Shown piece by piece: positions 61,604 to 64,000 of a stretch of DNA of 64,000 bases. Where the stretch lies: NCBI GenBank assembly GCA_963803575.1, contig CAWDMW010000002.1, positions 248,001 through 312,000 of the forward strand, in the 5' to 3' direction. This DNA comes from CAWDMW01 sp963803575 (GTDB lineage: Bacteria; Pseudomonadota; Alphaproteobacteria; Rickettsiales; UBA998). The stretch's first letter is position 1. The number at the start of each line of letters is the position of its first letter. The translations under genes were made by a program, and so were the position numbers. The notes beneath the pieces are model-generated. The model ran no database searches. It was not told the DNA's origin and worked only from the letters and a program-made list of their open reading frames with translations.

Positions 61604-62398
61604 CTATGCTACCTTCTCAGTTCTAAGATAAGGAACAATCTTCTCTCGTTTAATCAGTTCCTTAGCAAGGGCAATATAGGCACGCGAACCACTACATGAC
61701 ATATCATAGATAATGGCTGGTTTGCCGTGAGAAGGAGCCTCAGACAAACGAACATTTCGAGGAATAACAGTTTTAAACACTTTATCTTTTAAAAAACCAC
61801 GGACATCAGCTTCAATATGCTCGGTAAGCTTGTTGCGCTTATCATACATGGTAAGAACCACACCACATATATCCAGTTCAGGATTTAACCTACGCTGGAT
61901 AAGCTGAATGGTTTTCAATAAGTGGCTCAACCCTTCTAAAGCATAGAATTCGCATTGTAAAGGTATAAACACAGATTGCGCGGCCACTAAAGCATTCATC
62001 GTAACAAGCCCAAGTGAAGGCGGGCAGTCTATAATAACATAATCATATTCAATTGACGCACGTATTGTTTCTTTCAGCCGACTTTCGCGAGCCACTTGAT
62101 TAACTAACTCTATTTCAGCGGCAGAAAGATCTATGTTGGACGGAACAATTGACAAGTTAGGGATAATGGTTTGCACCGTAGCTTCTTCAATAGATGCTGA
62201 GCCAATCAGTAAATGATACGATGATGTATGTCGTTTAGCATGTCCAATACCTAGTCCGGTACTAGCGTTACCTTGTGGATCCAGATCAATAACAAGGGTT
62301 TTTTGACCAATGGCAGCTAACGCAGTAGCCAAATTCACGGCTGTAGTCGTCTTTCCAACACCTCCTTTTTGATTCACTATTGAAATAATACGTGTCAT
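61604..62398 (-). CDS. parA: Chromosome partitioning ATPase ParA
   Basis: Walker-type ATPase that moves ParB-parS complexes. Seen: IVNQKGGVGKTTTAVNLATAL (deviant Walker A), LVIDLDPQGNASTGLG, the DYVIIDCPPSLG (Walker B) region and PLQCEFYALEGLSHL. 264 residues, Soj-like without an N-terminal HTH. Start overlaps the rsmG stop as ATGA. Confidence 0.97.
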   Translation of the reverse strand: MTRIISIVNQKGGVGKTTTAVNLATALAAIGQKTLVIDLDPQGNASTGLGIGHAKRHTSSYHLLIGSASIEEATVQTIIPNLSIVPSNIDLSAAEIELVNQVARESRLKETIRASIEYDYVIIDCPPSLGLVTMNALVAAQSVFIPLQCEFYALEGLSHLLKTIQLIQRRLNPELDICGVVLTMYDKRNKLTEHIEADVRGFLKDKVFKTVIPRNVRLSEAPSHGKPAIIYDMSCSGSRAYIALAKELIKREKIVPYLRTEKVA

Positions 62399-63021
62399 AA
62401 AGCCCTACTAACATTTCTAATTTCTAAAACATACGCCTCTGAAGAGGTTATGCTTGAATGAAGATCATACTCAAACTGATAATCAGATGCAACGGATATT
62501 TCATCTATAACCGTACTTCCTTTTAGAAAAAAAGCCTTAGCCGTTTTTTTCATATGAAGCACTGACAAATCAAGCAACGTTGGTAGTGCAGCACAAGCTC
62601 TAGCGGTAATAATATCTGCATTTTGAGCAGATAATTTCTCAATTCGCTGATTCAAAACAGTTGCATTTGAAAGATCCAGCATACGAATACATTCAGACAG
62701 AAAAATGGATTTACGCTTATCAGATTCAGTCATTATGACTGTTATATTAGGTATACATATGGCGATAATAATTGCAGGGAATCCGCCACCTGAGCCTAGA
62801 TCTAGCAATATTTTGGCATTCTCTACACCGGAAATGTATCTAATCAGTTGATATGAATCTTCAAAATGCCTTGACCATATGTCATTCATATCATTATTAG
62901 ATACCAGATTTATACGCTGATTCCACTTCCTGATTAACTGATGATATCTGGTAAGCTTGGCAAAGGGTGAACTCGATATATTCTTACAGAATAACTCAGA
63001 ATTTTTACTATCAAGTGGCAT
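62395..63021 (-). CDS. rsmG: 16S rRNA m7G527 methyltransferase
   Basis: SAM-dependent enzyme that methylates G527 of 16S rRNA. Seen: YHQLIRKWNQRINLVS, ILLDLGSGGGFPAIIIAI (SAM motif I), ITARACAALPTLLDL. 208 residues. Overlaps mnmG end and the parA start; AT-rich relative to the rest of the window. Loss in other bacteria causes streptomycin resistance (established). Confidence 0.95.
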   Translation of the reverse strand: MPLDSKNSELFCKNISSSPFAKLTRYHQLIRKWNQRINLVSNNDMNDIWSRHFEDSYQLIRYISGVENAKILLDLGSGGGFPAIIIAICIPNITVIMTESDKRKSIFLSECIRMLDLSNATVLNQRIEKLSAQNADIITARACAALPTLLDLSVLHMKKTAKAFFLKGSTVIDEISVASDYQFEYDLHSSITSSEAYVLEIRNVSRAL

Positions 63022-64000
63022 GTTTTTTCACATAAGATATTAGGGCAACAATGGCAGAAGGGGTTACCCCAGGTATTTTGGAAGCAATTGCTATATTAGG
63101 CGGCCTATGTTGAAGCATCTTTTCTTTCATTTCATTAGAAAGCCCATTGATAGATGAATAATCAATGGATACAGGCAATGACATTTCGAATTCCTTATCG
63201 TATAAAGCAATATTTTTAGACTGCTTATCCAAATGCCCATAATATATAGATTCTATGAGAACATGCTGATAAGCACGGCCTGAGAAGCCATATATACTTG
63301 GACAAATAGACTTTAGAACATCAATATCTATGTTAGGGAAGGAAAGCAATTCAAATAAATTTCTTTTTTTGCCGTCTTTTTTTATAGCAACATTAAATTT
63401 TTCTAGTTCATTTGGTGTAAATACTGTTTCTTTCATAAGATTAAAAAGCTGCTGAACTTCGTTAGATTGTTTCACGTGAAACAATTTTCTTTCATCAGAA
63501 ACACACCCCAACTTAATTCCTAAATCAGTAAGCCTCAAATCCGCGTTATCTGATCTTATATGAAGTCTGTATTCAGATCTAGACGTAAACATTCTATATG
63601 GCTCGGTAACTCCTTGAGTCACCAAATCATCAATCATCACACCTATCAATGATTGGGAACGAGGGAAGATAGCAGGCTTTTTATTGCAAGCTTTTAATAC
63701 CGCATTAATGCCAGCCACGATACCTTGGCCGGCTGCCTCCTCATAACCAGTTGTGCCGTTTATTTGTCCAGCTAAAAACAATCCTGGTATTTTATAGAGC
63801 TCCAAGCCATACGACAGTTCGGTAGGATCAACATGATCATACTCTATCGCGTATCCGTATTGAGATATTTTAGCATCCTCTAATCCAGCAATAGAATGAA
63901 CCAGCTGTTCTTGAACTTTTTTAGGTAGTGAAGTTGATATGCCATTAGGATATATCAAATTACTGTCTAGGCCTTCTGGCTCTAGAAAAACTTGATGTGT
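63011..64000 (-). CDS. mnmG: tRNA uridine-5-carboxymethylaminomethyl synthesis enzyme MnmG (partial, C-terminal part)
   Basis: The 5' end lies beyond the window edge; about 330 C-terminal residues are present. The reading frame stays open to position 64000 (translation begins THQVFLEPEG...), upstream of the TTG at 63958. Seen: GLFLAGQINGTTGYEEAAGQG (the FAD-proximal GxG), RMFTSRSEYRLHIRSDNADLRLT, and the C-terminal MnmE-binding region. FAD-dependent enzyme that, with MnmE, modifies U34 of tRNAs. It contains the parS site. Confidence 0.97.
   Translation of the reverse strand, partial: THQVFLEPEGLDSNLIYPNGISTSLPKKVQEQLVHSIAGLEDAKISQYGYAIEYDHVDPTELSYGLELYKIPGLFLAGQINGTTGYEEAAGQGIVAGINAVLKACNKKPAIFPRSQSLIGVMIDDLVTQGVTEPYRMFTSRSEYRLHIRSDNADLRLTDLGIKLGCVSDERKLFHVKQSNEVQQLFNLMKETVFTPNELEKFNVAIKKDGKKRNLFELLSFPNIDIDVLKSICPSIYGFSGRAYQHVLIESIYYGHLDKQSKNIALYDKEFEMSLPVSIDYSSINGLSNEMKEKMLQHRPPNIAIASKIPGVTPSAIVALISYVKKHAT
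63468..63483. promoter_or_regulatory. parS centromere site
   Basis: TGTTTCACGTGAAACA, a perfect 16-bp palindrome identical to the widely conserved bacterial parS. It lies inside the mnmG coding sequence, where it encodes LFHVKQ, about 1.9 kb upstream of parB. Basis: exact motif match plus adjacency to parAB. Confidence 0.95.

Noticed and set aside
1..64000. CRISPR array, rRNA, prophage or toxin-antitoxin locus
   Set aside because: No regular direct repeats with spacers, no rRNA core sequences, no structural phage genes and no recognisable toxin-antitoxin pair were found by reading.

Overview
The window is a gene-dense, mid-GC chromosomal segment of an alphaproteobacterium. The evidence is the gene content and order: mnmG-rsmG-parA-parB followed by ppsR-aroE-coaE-dnaQ, the pyrH-frr-uppS-cdsA-dxr-rseP cluster, ftsW-murG-murC, a DUF3576 lipoprotein, an alphaproteobacterial-type CheY and a grpE promoter that fits the alphaproteobacterial heat-shock consensus. 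Arginine, purine, haem and PLP biosynthesis genes and a porin suggest a Gram-negative cell that is not a strongly reduced endosymbiont. I could not place it at genus level. No rRNA, tRNA, CRISPR array, transposase or prophage was recognised.

Layout. 0.1-5.3 kb: lytic transglycosylase, rnhB, DciA-like protein, a pseudopilin, then argD-argF. 5.3-7.2 kb: three near-identical copies of a paired-hairpin repeat alternating with a TerB-like gene and a DJ-1/PfpI gene. 7.2-16 kb: double OB-fold exported protein, TraX-like protein, hemF-cca, grpE-ftsX, the PLP-homeostasis protein, a porin and a DUF3576 lipoprotein. 16-24 kb: two unknown proteins (one HAD-like), pdxJ-acpS, and a leftward run FMN reductase-rdgB-rph / plsC / YdcF-like-gmhB-like. 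24-29 kb: small exported proteins, thioredoxin, a second orphan pseudopilin, glutathione peroxidase, NlpC/P60 and DUF3429. 29-35 kb: the leftward pyrH-to-rseP lipid/isoprenoid/translation cluster, interrupted by a small acidic ORF. 35-41 kb: unknown genes and ftsW-murG-murC. 41-48 kb: a PhoR-like kinase among lineage-specific proteins, murJ, and a CheY/partner pair. 48-54 kb: a strongly structured candidate non-coding RNA, nhaA, a keto-acid decarboxylase, monothiol glutaredoxin and unknown proteins. 54-64 kb: cvpA-purF, a 21-residue-repeat protein, then the partition region running leftward from mnmG, with a perfect parS site inside the mnmG reading frame.

Functionally the named genes are mostly housekeeping: peptidoglycan synthesis (murC, murG, ftsW, murJ, uppS, lytic enzymes), envelope and lipid synthesis (cdsA, plsC, acpS, rseP), replication and segregation (parABS, dnaQ, rnhB, DciA-like) and redox or stress proteins. 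The novel-looking material is the triplicated hairpin repeat, the structured RNA near 48.4-48.6 kb, and a set of lineage-specific proteins without recognisable domains, several of which share an extended -10 promoter motif. Start codons were moved inward from the longest ORF where a Shine-Dalgarno sequence, signal peptide, ATGA overlap or family N-terminus supported it.
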